From NCBI GenBank assembly GCA_947259495.1, contig CAMYLV010000002.1, forward strand, positions 21,825 to 85,824: a stretch of DNA of 64,000 nt. The letters run 5' to 3'. Both the position numbers and the translations under genes were made by a program. The notes below the pieces were generated by a model that was not told the origin of the DNA, ran no database searches, and was given only the letters and a program-made list of their open reading frames with translations. Each line of letters begins with the position of its first letter. Position 1 is the first letter of the stretch. Source of the DNA: an uncultured Desulfobacterales bacterium. GTDB taxonomy: Bacteria > Desulfobacterota > Desulfobacteria > Desulfobacterales > JAHEIW01. Below, in pieces: positions 62,663 through 64,000 of this stretch.

Positions 62663-63429
62663 GCAAAATTATCTGGGAAGGCGTGTACAAATCGTTCAAG
62701 GATGCTCCAGCATCCGGTCCGGGATTCAGCGGTGAGAAATGGATTCAAAATTCCCTGGAGAAGATAAACGCGGTGCGGCAGGGCGCCTCAAAAAAGGTAA
62801 CGGTCTTATCGACCACACAATACCGTGAAAGCTTGCTTCCCCCTGTGGCCGCCATTGCCCTCAATGAGTTAGCGGGTGTGAGAATTCTCGATTTTGGCGG
62901 AGGTGTTGGCTTTTCCTATTATCAGGTTCTGCACGGGCTGCCGCACGCCGAAAAATTTGAGTTTCATGTTGTCGAGGTAGACGCATTGTGCAAGGTGGGA
63001 AAAGAGTATTTCCAGGATGAGCAACACATTTTTTTTCATTCGTCCCTGCCCCGGGAGGAGGGATTAACCTTTGACATCGTTCATATGGGCTCCTCGCTGC
63101 ACTATTGTGAAGAATGGGAAGAGTTGCTTTCACGTCTATGCCGATATCAACCCCGTTATTTCCTGTTTACCGATCTTCCTGCCGGAGATATTCCTACTTT
63201 CGCCACGGTTCAGAGCTATTACACGTCCAGGATTCCTGTTTGGTTTTTCAATATAGCTGAAGTTATCAACGTTATGAAGAGACAAAATTACGACTTAGCT
63301 TTTAAATCTGCGTATATTGCAAGGGTTCTTGGGCAGGAACGTGAAATCCCTCAAGATAACTTTGAAGAACAATACAGGTTAGGGCACACCTGCAGTTTAT
63401 TATTCACAAAAAGGAATTCATATGATTGA
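62659..63429 (+). CDS. TIGR04325-type methyltransferase
   Basis: 256 residues. Opens WEGVYKSFKDAP, the typical start of the TIGR04325 family of putative methyltransferases; the SAM loop is ILDFGGGVGFSYYQ. Target unknown, likely a sugar of the surface glycan. Four-base overlap with the previous gene and eight-base overlap with the next. Confidence 0.78.
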   Translation: MSKIIWEGVYKSFKDAPASGPGFSGEKWIQNSLEKINAVRQGASKKVTVLSTTQYRESLLPPVAAIALNELAGVRILDFGGGVGFSYYQVLHGLPHAEKFEFHVVEVDALCKVGKEYFQDEQHIFFHSSLPREEGLTFDIVHMGSSLHYCEEWEELLSRLCRYQPRYFLFTDLPAGDIPTFATVQSYYTSRIPVWFFNIAEVINVMKRQNYDLAFKSAYIARVLGQEREIPQDNFEEQYRLGHTCSLLFTKRNSYD

Positions 63430-63880
63430 TGGCGTTGTAATAAAAGAGCTCGAGACTTTCAACGATGATCGTGGATTTTTTCGGGAGATCATACGCTCTA
63501 CCGACGATTCATTCCGTGAGGGATTTGGGCAGTGGAGTCACTCTCTCATGTTTGATGGCGTAATAAAAGCATGGCATTTTCACAAAATTCAAACGGATTG
63601 GTGGTACATCGTCAGCGGCGTCTTGAGAGTCGGTCTTTGCGACTTGCGCGAAGAATCGGGAACGTACAAACAAACGATGGATTTCCTTATGGGGGATTTG
63701 CAGCCGGCGCGTGTATTGAAAATTCCGCCCGGCATTGCGCACGGCTGCAAGACAGCGCAGGGGCCTGTGCATCTTTTTTATCTAACCTCTCACGTCTACA
63801 ATCCTGACGACGAAATTCGTATGCCCTACAATGACCCCCAAATCGATTTCGATTGGCTTCAGGGACCGGCCATTAAGTAA
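63422..63880 (+). CDS. RmlC-like cupin sugar epimerase
   Basis: 152 residues of the dTDP-4-dehydrorhamnose 3,5-epimerase type. DDRGFFREIIR, AWHFHKIQTDWWYIVSG (catalytic-type His) and IPPGIAHGCKT are seen. Shorter than RmlC (about 180), and closer to the WxcM/FdtA-like single-domain relatives. Works on the same NDP-sugar as its neighbours. The locus probably continues past the window edge. Confidence 0.78.
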   Translation: MIDGVVIKELETFNDDRGFFREIIRSTDDSFREGFGQWSHSLMFDGVIKAWHFHKIQTDWWYIVSGVLRVGLCDLREESGTYKQTMDFLMGDLQPARVLKIPPGIAHGCKTAQGPVHLFYLTSHVYNPDDEIRMPYNDPQIDFDWLQGPAIK

Positions 63881-64000
63881 ATCCCCATAACCCAATACCG
63901 GTAGTTGATAAATTGAACTCAGAAGACAAATTCGTGAATGGCCCTCGCTAAATTTTCCACATTCGTTTTAAGTAATTAGCATTATTTTTTATAAAATGCA

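Overview
The window looks like a chromosomal segment of a Gram-negative, probably anaerobic deltaproteobacterium (Desulfobacterota, Desulfobacterales-like). This rests on gene content and order, not on a search: ATP synthase a and c subunit genes in a small atpZ-atpI-atpB-atpE operon away from F1, a yicC-remA-gmk start, PAS histidine kinases, heptose and lipid A-type genes, and intergenic repeats of the (CTTTGCG)n and CAGAATTCAG kinds. Coding is dense. Three tRNA genes and one tRNA-like pseudogene are present; there is no rRNA and no CRISPR.

Layout. 1-7.5 kb (+): yicC tail, remA, gmk, rlmB, comF, hldC-pgeF-pyrK, then atpZ-atpI-atpB-atpE ending in a clear terminator. 7.6-10.4 kb (-): uvrA. 10.4-12.3 kb: an AT-rich 0.5-kb gap and an unusual dnaA. 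12.5-19.2 kb (-): the rpsF-rpsR-DUF2232-rplI-dnaB-hflX-suhB block. 19.4-21 kb: a small VanZ-like gene, a nested-hairpin element, tRNA-Lys(CTT) and a degenerate KptA-like gene. 21-28 kb (+): hemL, a cNMP-binding/PilZ protein, a hybrid histidine kinase, mpl, an acyltransferase. 28.4-31.6 kb (+): birA with a candidate BirA operator, then a bioY-bioM-bioN biotin uptake system. 31.9-34.7 kb: trkA-trkH. 34.8-36.8 kb: tRNA-Lys(TTT), a tRNA-Glu-like pseudogene, tRNA-Glu(TTC), and a ~1.5-kb micro-island between perfect 99-bp direct repeats that begin inside tRNA-Glu.

36.7-50.4 kb is the most interesting part. It holds lipid genes that together match a bacterial ceramide (sphingolipid) locus: a serine palmitoyltransferase-like enzyme, its own acyl carrier protein, a fatty acyl-AMP ligase, an epimerase-like reductase (CerR type), a GNAT-like protein of the ceramide synthase type, a diacylglycerol/ceramide kinase-like protein, two nucleotidyltransferase-fold proteins, a metallophosphoesterase, a lipid A-type acyltransferase and an MsbA-like exporter. 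I infer that it builds, phosphorylates, decorates and exports a sphingolipid for the outer envelope.

50.6-64 kb is a surface-glycan locus. NeuB-type synthase, SDR, two CMP-sugar synthetases, a DapA/NanA-type aldolase, a sulfotransferase and a surface-carbohydrate protein point to a nonulosonic (sialic acid-like) sugar. They are followed by the start of a nucleotide-sugar set (RmlA, C-methyltransferase, DegT aminotransferase, TIGR04325 methyltransferase, cupin epimerase) that runs off the right edge.

Between genes lie several repeat families. The best is a 104-bp palindromic element present three times (2257, 17261, 28133), one copy of which supplies the likely comF start codon.
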